Assembly: GCA_039028315.1 (NCBI GenBank)
Contig: JBCCIH010000004.1
Coordinates: forward strand, 1-25,349
Source of the DNA: Thermodesulfobacteriota bacterium
GTDB taxonomy: Bacteria > Desulfobacterota_D > UBA1144 > Nemesobacterales > UBA2774
DNA length: 25,349 bases
Direction of reading: 5' to 3'
Positions 1 to 9,990 of the stretch are shown one piece after another. Numbering within the stretch: the first letter of the stretch is position 1; every line of letters begins with the position of its first letter. Below the pieces are notes generated by a model. That model saw only the letters and a list, made by a program, of their open reading frames with translations. It searched no databases and was not told the DNA's origin. A program made the translations under genes and the position numbers.

Positions 1-1411
1 AGAAACTAAGGAACTAGCCTTACAAGCTGCAAAAGAGAACTATGGTAAAGATGTAGAATTAAGCCGCGATCCTGACGTGTTGGATACATGGTTTTCTTCT
101 GGGCTGTGGCCATTTTCAACTCTTGGCTGGCCTGAGAAAACTGCAGAGCTAGAAAAACACTATCCAACATCCGTATTAGTTACAGGTTTTGACATCATCT
201 TCTTTTGGGTTGCCAGAATGATAATGCAGGGCCTTAATTTTATGAAAGACGTGCCGTTTAAAGATGTCTACATTCATGGTCTTATCAGGGATGAGAAAGG
301 TCAGAAGATGAGTAAAACAAGGGGTAACGTGATTGACCCTCTAGAAGTTATCGACACTTATGGAGCAGACGCAATGAGGTTTAGCCTTACAGCGTTAGCA
401 ACTCAGGGACGAGATATTAAACTTTCAATGCCTGTCATTGAGGGTTATAGAAACTTCATAAATAAAATTTGGAACGCTTCTAGGTTCCTCGTTATGAATC
501 TAGAAGGCTACAATCCAGATATCGCTCCATCTGAAACTCAGCTTTCTACATATGATAAATGGATACTCACCAAGCTTAACAATACGATCAAAGAAGTAGA
601 AGATTCTATCGAGGCTTACGAATTTGATAAAGCTGCAAGCTCAATATATCAATTCTTCTGGGCAGAATACTGCGATTGGTATCTGGAGTTAGTTAAGCCT
701 GTTCTTTACGGCGATAATGCCGATGATAAAAAAAGGACTCAGAGCGTACTGGTAAAAGTATTATCGACCGCGCTTGGGCTCTTACACCCTATGGCTCCTT
801 TTGTTACTGAGGAGCTTTATCAAAGGTTAAGAGAATTTGGGGTTGAAATCAAAGATGTCGACGGCTCTAGTGCTCAAAGCATTGTTGTCTCTTGTTTCCC
901 AGAGTTTAATGAAGCCGAAATTTTTCAAAAGCAAGCGGACGAAGTAGAGTTTATTAAAAGCATTGTTGGAGCTGTGAGAGGTCTAAGAGCAATAGTAGGT
1001 CTCCATCCTTCAGAGAGGGTGAATATTCAGCTTCTACCTCAGAGTGATGATGCGAAAGTAGCTATTGAATCAAACAAAAACTCTATACTTGCTCTAGCAT
1101 CGCTATCCGGACTTGAGATAATCCAAGGAGAAAAGCCTGAAAAGTCAGTAGCGCAGGTAATCGCCGGAGTTGAGGTATTTTTGCCTGTTGAGGGATTAAT
1201 AGATATTGATAAAGAAACCCAAAGAGTTAAAAAGGATATTGCTAAAGTCTCTAAGGATTTAGATCAGACTGAGAAAAAACTCAATAATTCGAATTTCTTA
1301 GACCGTGCTCCTGAAGATGTCATAAATAAAGAAAAAGAAAAATTGCAGGAGTTTTCCACCCAAAAAGAAAAACTTGAAGAAGTGCTCAGTAAGCTTAAAG
1401 AAGCAGGCTAA
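1..1411 (+). CDS. valS: Valyl-tRNA synthetase, C-terminal part (5' end outside window)
   Basis: Class I aminoacyl-tRNA synthetase charging tRNA-Val in the cytoplasm. The frame is open from the window edge (first full codon at base 2), so the N-terminal half with the HIGH motif is missing. Visible are the ValS-typical DTWFSSGLWPFSTLGWP segment just after the edge, the KMSKS loop in the form GQKMSKTRGNVIDP, an anticodon-binding helical domain (EYCDWYLELVKP) and a C-terminal Lys/Glu-rich coiled coil with the family signature FLDRAPEDVI. The stop lies only four bases from the stop of the convergent purF, and I see no hairpin between them. Identification is certain from motif order; the fragment looks intact. 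Confidence 0.97.
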   Translation, partial: ETKELALQAAKENYGKDVELSRDPDVLDTWFSSGLWPFSTLGWPEKTAELEKHYPTSVLVTGFDIIFFWVARMIMQGLNFMKDVPFKDVYIHGLIRDEKGQKMSKTRGNVIDPLEVIDTYGADAMRFSLTALATQGRDIKLSMPVIEGYRNFINKIWNASRFLVMNLEGYNPDIAPSETQLSTYDKWILTKLNNTIKEVEDSIEAYEFDKAASSIYQFFWAEYCDWYLELVKPVLYGDNADDKKRTQSVLVKVLSTALGLLHPMAPFVTEELYQRLREFGVEIKDVDGSSAQSIVVSCFPEFNEAEIFQKQADEVEFIKSIVGAVRGLRAIVGLHPSERVNIQLLPQSDDAKVAIESNKNSILALASLSGLEIIQGEKPEKSVAQVIAGVEVFLPVEGLIDIDKETQRVKKDIAKVSKDLDQTEKKLNNSNFLDRAPEDVINKEKEKLQEFSTQKEKLEEVLSKLKEAG

Positions 1412-1415
1412 TTAT

Positions 1416-2831
1416 CTAGACACCAAAAAGACCAAGCTGTTTTGTTTTAGATTTCTGATCAGTTAGCTCCACGGGGTACTTGCCGGTAAAACAAGCATTA
1501 CAGAAGTGCTCCTTCCCGTTTACTTTCTTTGCAGCCTGAACAGCACTCATCACACCTTGCATGCTTAGGTATCCTAGAGAGTCAGAGGTTATGTATTTTC
1601 TAATTTCGTCTATTGTAAGCGAGTTTGCAATAAGCTCTTCCTTAAGAGGAGTATCGATACCGTAATAGCAGGAAAATTTTGTGGGCGGCGAGCTTATTCT
1701 CATATGCACCTCTTTAGCTCCGGCGGCTTTTATCATCTTTACAATTTTTCTGCTAGTTGTTCCCCTTACAATAGAGTCGTCTATTATGACGACCTTTTTA
1801 TCTCTTAAAACTTCTCCTATTGCGTTTAACTTAAGCTTTACACCAAAGTTTCTAATTGACTGCTGAGGTTCAATAAAGGTTCTTCCCATGTAATGACTTC
1901 TTAATAGCCCTAGCTCCAAAGGAAGCCCTGCCTCCTCAGCAAATCCCATTGCCGATGGAACTCCTGAATCCGGCACCGCGACAACAATATCAGCATCGGC
2001 AGGGTGTTCACGGGCCAACTGTTTTCCAAGCTCCTTTCTTACTTGGTATACATTTCTTCCTGTAAGAAAACTATCAGGACGTGCAAAATATATATATTCA
2101 AATACGCAGTATGCGTGTTTTACTTCTCCAAAGGGTTTAAATGATTCTACTCCTTCTGAGTTAATAACTACAATTTCCCCAGGCTCAACTTCTCTCTCAA
2201 AGTCTGCTTCAATAAGATCAAAAGCGCAGCTCTCTGAAGCAAATACAGGTGAATCACCAATTTTACCCATCACGAGAGGTCTGAATCCATATGGGTCTCT
2301 TGCAGCGATTATATATTCAGGTGTCATGAATAACAGTGAGTATGCTCCCTTACACCTCATAAGCGCTTCAATGATTCTTTTTACAAGTTTTTCTTCTTTT
2401 GATTTTGCGATTAGATGAACAATAACTTCTGTATCAGTGGTTGATTGAAAGATTGCTCCTTCTGACTCAAGCTCGTCTCTTAGGCTCTTAGCGTTGGTAA
2501 GATTTCCGTTGTGCGCAATTGCTAGCGATCCTCTATGATAGTTGATCACTATCGGCTGCATATTTTTTATCTGACTTGAACCTGTTGTTGAATAGCGCAC
2601 ATGTCCGATTGCGTTTTTCCCAGGAAGTTCAGCTAGAACCTCTTCTGAAAAAATATCTGACACAAGACCCATAGCTCGGTGATTATGTAGGTTTACGCCG
2701 TCTGATGTGACTATTCCAGCGCTTTCTTGTCCTCTGTGTTGTAGGGCGTGCAGGCCCAGATAGGTTAGGTTAGAGGCTTCTAGGTTGTTAAATATGCCAA
2801 AAACACCGCATTCTTCTTTGAGCTTAGGCAT
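1416..2831 (-). CDS. purF: Amidophosphoribosyltransferase (glutamine PRPP amidotransferase), Fe-S type
   Basis: First committed step of purine synthesis: PRPP plus glutamine gives 5-phosphoribosylamine. 471 residues. The N-terminal nucleophile hydrolase domain has Cys8 after a short propeptide (MPKLKEE), which is expected to be cleaved. The glutaminase motif HVRYSTTG and the PRPP loop VVIIDDSIVRGTT (about residues 347-359) are present. Cys242, Cys388, Cys444 and Cys447 (the last two in CNAC) match the four cluster ligands of the Bacillus-type enzyme, so this is the [4Fe-4S], oxygen-sensitive class rather than the E. coli cluster-free class. Its start overlaps the end of purL by 8 bases, implying one transcript and translational coupling. 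Confidence 0.97.
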   Translation of the reverse strand: MPKLKEECGVFGIFNNLEASNLTYLGLHALQHRGQESAGIVTSDGVNLHNHRAMGLVSDIFSEEVLAELPGKNAIGHVRYSTTGSSQIKNMQPIVINYHRGSLAIAHNGNLTNAKSLRDELESEGAIFQSTTDTEVIVHLIAKSKEEKLVKRIIEALMRCKGAYSLLFMTPEYIIAARDPYGFRPLVMGKIGDSPVFASESCAFDLIEADFEREVEPGEIVVINSEGVESFKPFGEVKHAYCVFEYIYFARPDSFLTGRNVYQVRKELGKQLAREHPADADIVVAVPDSGVPSAMGFAEEAGLPLELGLLRSHYMGRTFIEPQQSIRNFGVKLKLNAIGEVLRDKKVVIIDDSIVRGTTSRKIVKMIKAAGAKEVHMRISSPPTKFSCYYGIDTPLKEELIANSLTIDEIRKYITSDSLGYLSMQGVMSAVQAAKKVNGKEHFCNACFTGKYPVELTDQKSKTKQLGLFGV

Positions 2832-5052
2832 AGCTTTTTAATATATTCTCAAACCCCTGTGCCCATGCACTATAGGCAGTGGATATGGGAATATCTATTA
2901 AATCCCCTATTAATAGTCTTGTCCCACTAACTTTACCGATTATTTCCATAGGCAAGTCTAAATCGTCTGCTAATTCCTTTAATTTATCTAGATTCTCATC
3001 GCTTAAAGACACTACTGCTCTACCCTGGGATTCAGAAAACAAAATAGCATCTTTTCTTATCAAGTAAGGCGGCACTTCTATTTCAACTCCGATTGGTCCC
3101 TTAGCGGTAAAACAGCACTCTGAAATAGCAACAGCCAGGCCACCCTCAGAAATATCGTGTGCCGAGTTTATTATACCTCTCTTAGATGCATTTAGTAAGA
3201 CCTTAATTAATTTTAACTCTCGATCTAAATCTAATGAAGGAGGGGAGCCCTGTACTCTTCCGTGAATTTGATTTAAATACTCACTTCCCCCAAATTCCTC
3301 TTTGGTTTCTCCGAGCAGTACAATTATATCACCTTCATTTTTAAACCACTGGGTTACATGATGGTCTGTGTCCTCAATAAGCCCTACCATCCCTACGCCG
3401 GGGGTTGGGTAGATTGCTGTACCCTCGGTCTCGTTGTAAAAACTTACATTTCCGCTTACAACAGGGGTGTTTAATTTTAGACACGCCTCACTCATTCCAT
3501 GTATTGCCTGTTCAAACTGCCACATAACCCCAGGGTTTTCTGGGCTTCCAAAGTTAAGACAGTCGGTAATAGCAAGAGGCTTAGCGCCCGAGCAAGCAAG
3601 GTTTCTGGCACTCTCTGCTACTGCTATTGCTGCCCCAACATAAGGGTCTAGATAACAGTATTTAGAATTACAGTTAACTGTCATTGCCACAGCTTTGTCC
3701 GTATCTTTAATCCTTACGACAGCGGCATCCGAGCCTGGCATTACAATAGTGTTAGTTCTGACCATGTAGTCGTATTGTTCATAAATCCATTTTTTGCTTG
3801 CAAGAGTAGGGCAGGATAACAGAGTAAGCAGAGCTTGATTAAAATCGCCGGGAACTTGTAGCGAGGAAATATCAAGCTCGTTAAGATCATCCATATAATC
3901 AGCTCTTTCTATAGGTCTGTTGTATAGTGGTGCTTCTTCTGATATTAGGTTTATAGGAATTTCTGCAGATAACTCACCCTTATCAGTAATAACTAATTTC
4001 CCGCTGTCTGTGACTTGGCCAATAACGCTAAAATCAAGATCCCACTTTTTGAAAATATCCTCTGCAATGTTCTCTTTGCCCTTTTCTACGACCATAAGCA
4101 TACGCTCTTGAGATTCTGATAGCATTACTTCATATGGAGTCATGCCTTCTTCTCTTCTTGGTACCTTGTCAATTTCGATGAGGAGTCCTGTTCCAGCTCG
4201 CTCAGCCATTTCTGTAGATGAAGATGTAAGCCCGGCGGCTCCCATGTCTTGAATGCCAACTACTATTCCAGTTTTGAAAAGTTCAAGGCAAGCTTCAAGT
4301 AAGAGTTTCTCAGTAAATGGATCGCCGACTTGAACGGCGGGCCTTTTTTCCTCTGCCTCTTTGGTAAATGTTTCTGAAGCCATTACTGCGCCATGAATTC
4401 CATCTCTTCCTGTTTTCGAGCCCACATAAATAACTGGGTTCCCGACCCCAGTTGCGTAGCCTCTGAATATCTCGTCTGTTTTTGTAATACCAAGAGCAAA
4501 AGCGTTAACAAGCGGGTTTCCGTTGTAGCAGTCATCAAAGTATACTTCGCCGCCTACAGTGGGGATTCCAATGCAGTTTCCGTATCCAGCGATGCCGTCA
4601 ACTATACCGTCGACCAAGAATTTAGTTTTGGGTAGCTCAGGGTTTCCGAATCTAAGAGAATCTAATAGGGCTATGGGTCTTGCGCCCATTGTGAATATGT
4701 CTCTAAGTATACCTCCTACACCGGTGGCAGCGCCCTGGTAAGGTTCAATAAAAGATGGGTGGTTATGACTCTCCATCTTAAATACAGCGCATTGGCCGTC
4801 TCCAATATCAACAATCCCGGCGTTTTCGCCCGGGCCCTGTATAACTGCTTCACCACTAGTTGGAAGCTTCTTGAGATGGACTCTCGAGCTCTTATATGAG
4901 CAGTGCTCAGACCACATTGCAGCAAGGATTCCAAGCTCAGTAATATTGGGCTCTCTGCCTAAAGCGTCTACAATTTTATTGTATTCCTGTTCGGTTAATC
5001 CGTGATCTAAAGCAGTTTGTAAGTTGGGCATGGTGGAATTATCTCTTGCCAT
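2824..5052 (-). CDS. purL: Phosphoribosylformylglycinamidine synthase subunit PurL (small, Bacillus-type)
   Basis: ATP-dependent conversion of FGAR to FGAM in purine synthesis; this short form needs PurS and PurQ partners, which are not in the window. The open frame extends to 5127, but I chose the ATG at 5052. It gives 742 residues, the usual length for the short PurL class, starts shortly before the conserved N-terminal region (GLTEQEYNKI, then MWSEHCSYKSS) and has an AGG seven bases upstream. Residues before it resemble no PurL. The HNHPSF, GAATGVGG and DCLNFGSPENPG motifs are visible. It is followed directly by purF with an 8-base overlap. Upstream is the divergent rlmN. Confidence 0.95.
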   Translation of the reverse strand: MARDNSTMPNLQTALDHGLTEQEYNKIVDALGREPNITELGILAAMWSEHCSYKSSRVHLKKLPTSGEAVIQGPGENAGIVDIGDGQCAVFKMESHNHPSFIEPYQGAATGVGGILRDIFTMGARPIALLDSLRFGNPELPKTKFLVDGIVDGIAGYGNCIGIPTVGGEVYFDDCYNGNPLVNAFALGITKTDEIFRGYATGVGNPVIYVGSKTGRDGIHGAVMASETFTKEAEEKRPAVQVGDPFTEKLLLEACLELFKTGIVVGIQDMGAAGLTSSSTEMAERAGTGLLIEIDKVPRREEGMTPYEVMLSESQERMLMVVEKGKENIAEDIFKKWDLDFSVIGQVTDSGKLVITDKGELSAEIPINLISEEAPLYNRPIERADYMDDLNELDISSLQVPGDFNQALLTLLSCPTLASKKWIYEQYDYMVRTNTIVMPGSDAAVVRIKDTDKAVAMTVNCNSKYCYLDPYVGAAIAVAESARNLACSGAKPLAITDCLNFGSPENPGVMWQFEQAIHGMSEACLKLNTPVVSGNVSFYNETEGTAIYPTPGVGMVGLIEDTDHHVTQWFKNEGDIIVLLGETKEEFGGSEYLNQIHGRVQGSPPSLDLDRELKLIKVLLNASKRGIINSAHDISEGGLAVAISECCFTAKGPIGVEIEVPPYLIRKDAILFSESQGRAVVSLSDENLDKLKELADDLDLPMEIIGKVSGTRLLIGDLIDIPISTAYSAWAQGFENILKSYA

Positions 5053-5101
5053 TAATATACCTGTAAAATTAGTGAGATTACATGGGCGGCCAGAGCTATT
5101 G

Positions 5102-5107
5102 TATAAT
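5102..5107 (+). promoter_or_regulatory. Candidate -10 box for rlmN
   Basis: A perfect TATAAT lies about 50 bases before rlmN, in the roughly 105-base gap between the divergent purL and rlmN. No good -35 partner is visible; the hexamer 17-18 bases upstream matches poorly. The purL promoter must be in the same gap, but I could not place it. Confidence 0.35.
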
Positions 5108-5157
5108 ACTCTTGTGCCTTGTATCATTAGTTGGATTAAATTAGCCGAAAAAAGCGT

Positions 5158-6219
5158 ATGTTGGATAAAGAAACAAGGAATATAAAGGACTTAAGCCCAA
5201 TAGAAATTGAAAAATTTGTCTTAGAGAACGACCTCAAGCCATTTAGGGCAAGACAGATCAGTAAATGGGTATATCAAAAAGGTGCATTAAGTTTTGAAGA
5301 GATGTCTGATCTTTCAAAAGATTTCAGAGATCTTTTACAGTTCTATTTCTCTATAGATCCATCGATCGAACTTGATCAGGAGCAGGTATCTAAAGACGGC
5401 ACAAAAAAATATCTATTCAAGCTCTCAGACGGCAATCAAATCGAAACAGTTCTTATTCCCGATAAAGGAAGAAATACATTATGCGTATCCTCTCAGGTAG
5501 GGTGTGCTTTAGGCTGCACTTTTTGCATGACGGGAACCGTTGGGAAAATAAGGAATCTAAAGCCGTCTGAAATACTTGATCAATATATGTTAGTAAACGA
5601 GTTCAATGACGGCAGTGTAACAAATATTGTTTTTATGGGCATGGGCGAGCCGTTGGATAACATTGATAATCTAGTTAGGGTGATAAATATTCTCACAGAC
5701 TCAAACTATATTGGACTGTCTCCAAAGCGCATAACAGTATCAACATCAGGGCTGGTGCCGAAAATAAAAGAGCTGGGAGAGAAAGTTTCCGTAAATCTCG
5801 CTGTTTCTTTAAATGCTCCAAGGGATGAGCTCAGAGATGAGATTATGCCTATAAACAAGCGATATCCGATAAAAGAGCTTATTGACGCCAGTGTTAAATT
5901 TCCAGTTCCAAACAGGAAATACTTGATGTTTGAATATGTAGTTCTTAAAGATGTAAACGATTCGGTCAGCGATGCGCATACTCTTGGCCGTTTGTTAGAA
6001 GGCATAAAGTGTAAGATTAATCTGATACCATTTAATGAAGCGTATCCACTTCCTTACAAGTCTCCAACTTGGGAGGAGGTACTCAGATTTCAAGAAATTC
6101 TTATATCATATAAAATAAATGTGCGAATCAGAAAGAGTAGGGGCAGTGATATTTTAGGCGCATGCGGACAACTTGCAGCAAAATATCCTTCGGTAAAAGT
6201 ATCCGAGGCAAAAGTTTAG
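5158..6219 (+). CDS. rlmN: Dual-specificity 23S rRNA/tRNA adenine-C2 methyltransferase RlmN
   Basis: Radical SAM enzyme that methylates C2 of A2503 in 23S rRNA and of A37 in some tRNAs. 353 residues, typical length. The CX3CX2C cluster motif is Cys116, Cys120 and Cys123 (GCALGCTFC). Both mechanistic cysteines are present: Cys109 seven residues before the cluster, and Cys336 in the C-terminal ACGQL motif, which carries the transient methyl group. The GEPLDN motif for SAM is also present. No clear ribosome binding site precedes the ATG, but the N-terminus fits the family. alaS follows 29 bases later on the same strand and may be cotranscribed. Confidence 0.96.
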   Translation: MLDKETRNIKDLSPIEIEKFVLENDLKPFRARQISKWVYQKGALSFEEMSDLSKDFRDLLQFYFSIDPSIELDQEQVSKDGTKKYLFKLSDGNQIETVLIPDKGRNTLCVSSQVGCALGCTFCMTGTVGKIRNLKPSEILDQYMLVNEFNDGSVTNIVFMGMGEPLDNIDNLVRVINILTDSNYIGLSPKRITVSTSGLVPKIKELGEKVSVNLAVSLNAPRDELRDEIMPINKRYPIKELIDASVKFPVPNRKYLMFEYVVLKDVNDSVSDAHTLGRLLEGIKCKINLIPFNEAYPLPYKSPTWEEVLRFQEILISYKINVRIRKSRGSDILGACGQLAAKYPSVKVSEAKV

Positions 6220-6248
6220 TTATAACAATTGGGAGTGTCTTATAGAAT

Positions 6249-8882
6249 ATGACAGGATCTGAGATAAGAGAGTTATTTCTTAAGTTTTTTGAAGAAAATA
6301 ACCATACAATTGTGCAGAGCTCATCACTGATACCAAAAAATGACCCGACTCTGCTTTTTACAAATGCGGGGATGGTTCAGTTTAAGGATGTCTTTCTTGG
6401 TCTTGATAAACGTGCTTATAAAAGAGCAACTTCATCTCAAAAATGTGTAAGAGCTGGTGGTAAGCACAATGACTTGGAAAATGTCGGACACACTGCGAGG
6501 CATCACACTTTTTTTGAGATGCTCGGCAATTTTTCCTTTGGCAACTACTTCAAGAAAGAAGCTATAGAGTTTGGATGGAAGCTAATGACAGAGGTCTACA
6601 AGTTACCTGTCGAGAAGCTTTGGGTAACAGTTTTTGAAGATGATGATGAAGCATCAGAGCTGTGGCAAACAGTAATAGGGCTACCACAAGACAGAGTTCT
6701 TCGCATGGGGGAGAAGGACAACTTTTGGTCAATGGGTGACACGGGGCCCTGTGGCCCATGCTCTGAGATCTTGATTGATCAGGGGGAGGAGTTTACCTGC
6801 GATAAACCCACTTGTGCCCCTGGTTGTGAGTGTGACCGCTATCTTGAGCTCTGGAACCTTGTTTTTATGCAGTTTGACCGTGATTCAAGCGGCAACATGA
6901 CTCAGCTTCCGAATCCAAGCATTGATACTGGAATGGGGCTTGAGAGAATTACTGCAGTCCTTCAGGGTGTTAAGAGCAATTATGAAACAGACCTTCTAAG
7001 AGGGATAATTTCAAATGTTGAAGAGATTAGCAGCAAAACTTATGGAAAGGATGGGGCTGATGATATTTCTATGCGTGTAATAGCTGATCATGCAAGGGCT
7101 GTTACTTTCTTAATCTCTGACGGCGTTTTTCCTTCGAACGAGGGAAGGGGGTATGTACTTAGAAGAATACTAAGACGGGCCGTTCGTCATGCTAAAATGC
7201 TTGGAATTGAAGAGCCTTGCCTCTATAAAATTACACACAGAGTAAAAGAAATAATGAAAGACGCTTATCCTGAGCTAAAAGAAAATATAGATTTTATCTC
7301 TGATGTAGTGAAGAATGAGGAAGAGAGATTTTTTGAAACAATTGAAAGGGGTTTGGAACTGTTACAAATTGAAATAGAAAAACATAAAGATGATAAAGTT
7401 CTTCCAGGTGATGTTGTTTTTAAACTTTATGACACCTTTGGGTTTCCTGTAGATCTTACCCAGGATATAGCATCTGAGAATGGACTTACGCTCGATCACG
7501 AGGGTTTTGAGAAAGAGATGGATCAGCAGAGAACTCAGTCCAGACAAGCCTGGAAGGGAGATGAAGATGGTGATTTAGAACCAATATATAAAGAGTTTGT
7601 CTCGGGTGGTTTGAATGTTAATTTTACAGGCTACAATAAAACTCAAGACCAGGGACAAATCACTGCAATAATTAAAGAAAACAGCCTTGTAGATAGTGCC
7701 CAAGAGGGAGAAGAGGTCGATATTATCACCGACCAAACTCCGTTTTACGGTGAATCAGGAGGTCAGATTGGTGACAGGGGTGTCATTGATACTAATAACG
7801 CTAAAGCGCAAGTCCTGGATACTAAAAAACCTCTTCCTAATATTATTGTCCACCATAGCAAGATAAGTAAAGGCACTCTTAGTGTCGGTGATAAAGCTGA
7901 ACTTACAGTAGATAAGAAATTCAGATACGGAGTTGAAACCCATCACTCATCAACTCATATACTCCACGCAGTTCTAAGAGAGGTTCTGGGAACTCATGTA
8001 GGTCAAGCCGGATCATTGGTTGCACCAGGAAGACTGAGGTTTGATTTTACTCACCACTCGCCGATTGATGCGGGCGATATTAGAAAGATGGAAGATGTTA
8101 TAAATGAGAGAATAAGATGGGATGATAATGTGATGATCGAGGCGGATGTTAATTATGACGATGCCATCAAAAAAGGAGCTATGGCATTTTTTGAAGAGAA
8201 GTACGGAGATAAGGTCAGGGTAGTGAGTATTGGTGATTACAGCACAGAGCTTTGCGGAGGAACCCATCTTGGTAGTTCAGGTGAAGCTGGGCTTTTAAAA
8301 ATAGTATCAGAGGGCGCATCATCTGCTGGAGTTAGAAGAATAGAAGCATTAGCAGGTGAGTCAGCTTGGGATTATATGAGGGGCAAAGAAGATACTCTCA
8401 CCGAGGCTACAAATATACTCAGAGTCTCTGAGTCAGATTTAATATCCAGGTTAAAAAAATTAGTAGAAGAAAATGAGTCAGTTAAGTCTGAGCTTGATAC
8501 ATATAAGAACCAAGCGCTTAGCGAGAAAGCCGGCGATTTAATGGATAATATAAAAGATGTAAACGGCACTAAAGTTCTTAGTGCTGAAGTGTCCGGCGCT
8601 GACGCAGGTCAGCTCAGAAAAGTCTGGGATGATCTTAAGAGCAAACTTGGTTCTGGTATTGCAGTGTTGGGAAGTAAGGATAACGGCAAAGCATATATTT
8701 TAATTGGAGTAACGAAAGATTTAACTAAAAAGTACCACTCTGGAAATATGGTTAAGGAACTTGCTCCTATTATTGGCGGCAGGGGAGGCGGAAAGCCCGA
8801 TTTAGCTCAAGCTGGGGGAGATAATCCGGACATGCTTAGTGAAGCACTCAATAAAGCTTACGATTTAATAAGCGCAAACTAA
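6249..8882 (+). CDS. alaS: Alanyl-tRNA synthetase
   Basis: Class II synthetase charging tRNA-Ala and editing Ser/Gly mischarging. 877 residues, full length. The catalytic core begins MTGSEIRELFLKFFEE. The zinc-binding editing domain shows HHSSTH (His566 and His570 give HxxxH) and CGGTH (669-673). A C-Ala domain ends with the glycine-rich GGRGGGKPDLAQAGG. The core also has an unusual Cys-rich insert (TCDKPTCAPGCECDR), seen in a number of bacterial AlaS proteins. A GGGAG about 13 bases before the ATG is the likely, rather distant, ribosome binding site. It ends 18 bases from the convergent rpoH. Confidence 0.97.
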   Translation: MTGSEIRELFLKFFEENNHTIVQSSSLIPKNDPTLLFTNAGMVQFKDVFLGLDKRAYKRATSSQKCVRAGGKHNDLENVGHTARHHTFFEMLGNFSFGNYFKKEAIEFGWKLMTEVYKLPVEKLWVTVFEDDDEASELWQTVIGLPQDRVLRMGEKDNFWSMGDTGPCGPCSEILIDQGEEFTCDKPTCAPGCECDRYLELWNLVFMQFDRDSSGNMTQLPNPSIDTGMGLERITAVLQGVKSNYETDLLRGIISNVEEISSKTYGKDGADDISMRVIADHARAVTFLISDGVFPSNEGRGYVLRRILRRAVRHAKMLGIEEPCLYKITHRVKEIMKDAYPELKENIDFISDVVKNEEERFFETIERGLELLQIEIEKHKDDKVLPGDVVFKLYDTFGFPVDLTQDIASENGLTLDHEGFEKEMDQQRTQSRQAWKGDEDGDLEPIYKEFVSGGLNVNFTGYNKTQDQGQITAIIKENSLVDSAQEGEEVDIITDQTPFYGESGGQIGDRGVIDTNNAKAQVLDTKKPLPNIIVHHSKISKGTLSVGDKAELTVDKKFRYGVETHHSSTHILHAVLREVLGTHVGQAGSLVAPGRLRFDFTHHSPIDAGDIRKMEDVINERIRWDDNVMIEADVNYDDAIKKGAMAFFEEKYGDKVRVVSIGDYSTELCGGTHLGSSGEAGLLKIVSEGASSAGVRRIEALAGESAWDYMRGKEDTLTEATNILRVSESDLISRLKKLVEENESVKSELDTYKNQALSEKAGDLMDNIKDVNGTKVLSAEVSGADAGQLRKVWDDLKSKLGSGIAVLGSKDNGKAYILIGVTKDLTKKYHSGNMVKELAPIIGGRGGGKPDLAQAGGDNPDMLSEALNKAYDLISAN

Positions 8883-8900
8883 TTCTTCATAATTTTTCAA

Positions 8901-9803
8901 CTATGAATTTTGATTTATACCTTTTTCTTTTAAAACAGTTTTCATTTTTTTAAGCGCTGCATTTTCAATCTGCCTAACTCTTTCTCTAGAAATATTATAT
9001 TTTTCTCCTAGTTCTTCGAGTGTGAGGGGCTTATCAGCTAAAATTCTGTTCTCAATTATAAAGCGCTCTCTATCTTTCAAAGTATCAAGAGCATCCAACA
9101 TACCGCTCTTGATTATCTCATCTTGTTCAACTTTTGTAACTAGATCTTCTTGGTTTGCCTCATCGCCTGCCAAAAAATCTAAATGCGACATATCATTGTC
9201 ATCTTTTATCTCGGCATCAAGGGATAGATCTTTACTACCCATTCTCTTATCCATTTCTATGACAGCCTCATCGGACACATTTAGTTTATCTGCAAGCTCT
9301 TTATAGTCTTCAGGGCTTAGGTTTCCATCACCAAGCTCAAGTTGGTTTTTGGTAGAGCGAAGTTTGTAAAACAGTTTTCGCTGCGCTTGTGTAGTGCCTA
9401 CCTTAACTAAGCTCCAGCTTCTAAGTATATAGTTTTGTATATACGCCCTGATCCACCAGACGGCATAAGATATAAGGCGATATCCTTTTGTCGGGTCAAA
9501 GCCTTTTACAGCGTGCATGAGTCCGACATTTCCTTCTTGGATTATGTCCATAGTGTTAAACCCGTAGTTTTTGTATTCATTGGCTACTTTTACTACAAAT
9601 TTTAGATTAGAGGATACGAGTTTTCTTGCTGCGTCCAAGTCCCCATCTTCCTTGTATTTCATGGCCAACTTATACTCTTCCTCACGGCTTAAAACGGGGT
9701 AGTTGCTAAGCTCGGCCATATATCTTTGGAGTGAAGTTGTATGCGCAGGAAGTAAGTTTCCTTGAGGACGCTTCTCTTTGTCATCTTTGGGTTTTTTCGC
9801 CAT
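8901..9803 (-). CDS. rpoH: RNA polymerase sigma-32 factor (heat-shock sigma)
   Basis: Sigma-70 family group 3 factor directing heat-shock transcription. 300 residues. Region 2 has the core-binding helix and the DNA-melting segment YRLISYAVWWIRAYIQ. The hallmark is the RpoH box QRKLFYKLR at residues 141-149, just after VKVGTTQA; this separates RpoH from RpoD/RpoS. Region 4 ends with the helix-turn-helix LTLEELGEKYNISRERVRQIE (259-279). The N-terminus has a short Lys-rich extension. It is convergent with alaS and has a plausible vegetative promoter upstream. Confidence 0.92.
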   Translation of the reverse strand: MAKKPKDDKEKRPQGNLLPAHTTSLQRYMAELSNYPVLSREEEYKLAMKYKEDGDLDAARKLVSSNLKFVVKVANEYKNYGFNTMDIIQEGNVGLMHAVKGFDPTKGYRLISYAVWWIRAYIQNYILRSWSLVKVGTTQAQRKLFYKLRSTKNQLELGDGNLSPEDYKELADKLNVSDEAVIEMDKRMGSKDLSLDAEIKDDNDMSHLDFLAGDEANQEDLVTKVEQDEIIKSGMLDALDTLKDRERFIIENRILADKPLTLEELGEKYNISRERVRQIENAALKKMKTVLKEKGINQNS

Positions 9804-9833
9804 TTTACACTTACCCTTTTGCTTAGAGTAGTT

Positions 9834-9862
9834 AGTATACTTTTTCAGCGGAATCTAAGCAA
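9834..9862 (-). promoter_or_regulatory. Probable sigma-70 promoter of rpoH
   Basis: On the minus strand, TTGCTT, a 17-base spacer, then TATACT (5 of 6), ending about 30 bases before the rpoH ATG. The -35 is weak (3 of 6). Inferred from hexamers only. Confidence 0.45.
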
Positions 9863-9930
9863 CCGGCTAATTTTAGAACTCTATAACAACCTATAATCAT
9901 TAAAAAAAATATAACTATCAACAAAGCGTC

Positions 9931-9958
9931 TTGACTGATAAACTTCTTCTGTTAGAAT
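9931..9958 (+). promoter_or_regulatory. Sigma-70 promoter of tRNA-Asn
   Basis: TTGACT (9931-9936), a 16-base spacer and TAGAAT (9953-9958), each 5 of 6 to consensus. It ends 32 bases before the mature tRNA and fits a short leader, so the tRNA appears to be transcribed on its own. Confidence 0.7.
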
Positions 9959-9990
9959 GTTGTGCTTAAGTTCTGAGCTTATAATTCGGT

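Noticed and set aside
4393..4635. 80-residue plus-strand frame inside purL
   Set aside because: Antisense shadow with no supporting signals; purL is continuous here.
5706..6005. 99-residue minus-strand frame
   Set aside because: Antisense to rlmN, which is intact and well conserved.
8886..8907. TTCATA/TATGAA hairpin between alaS and rpoH
   Set aside because: Six A/T-rich pairs, a ten-base loop and overlap with the rpoH stop; too weak to call a terminator.
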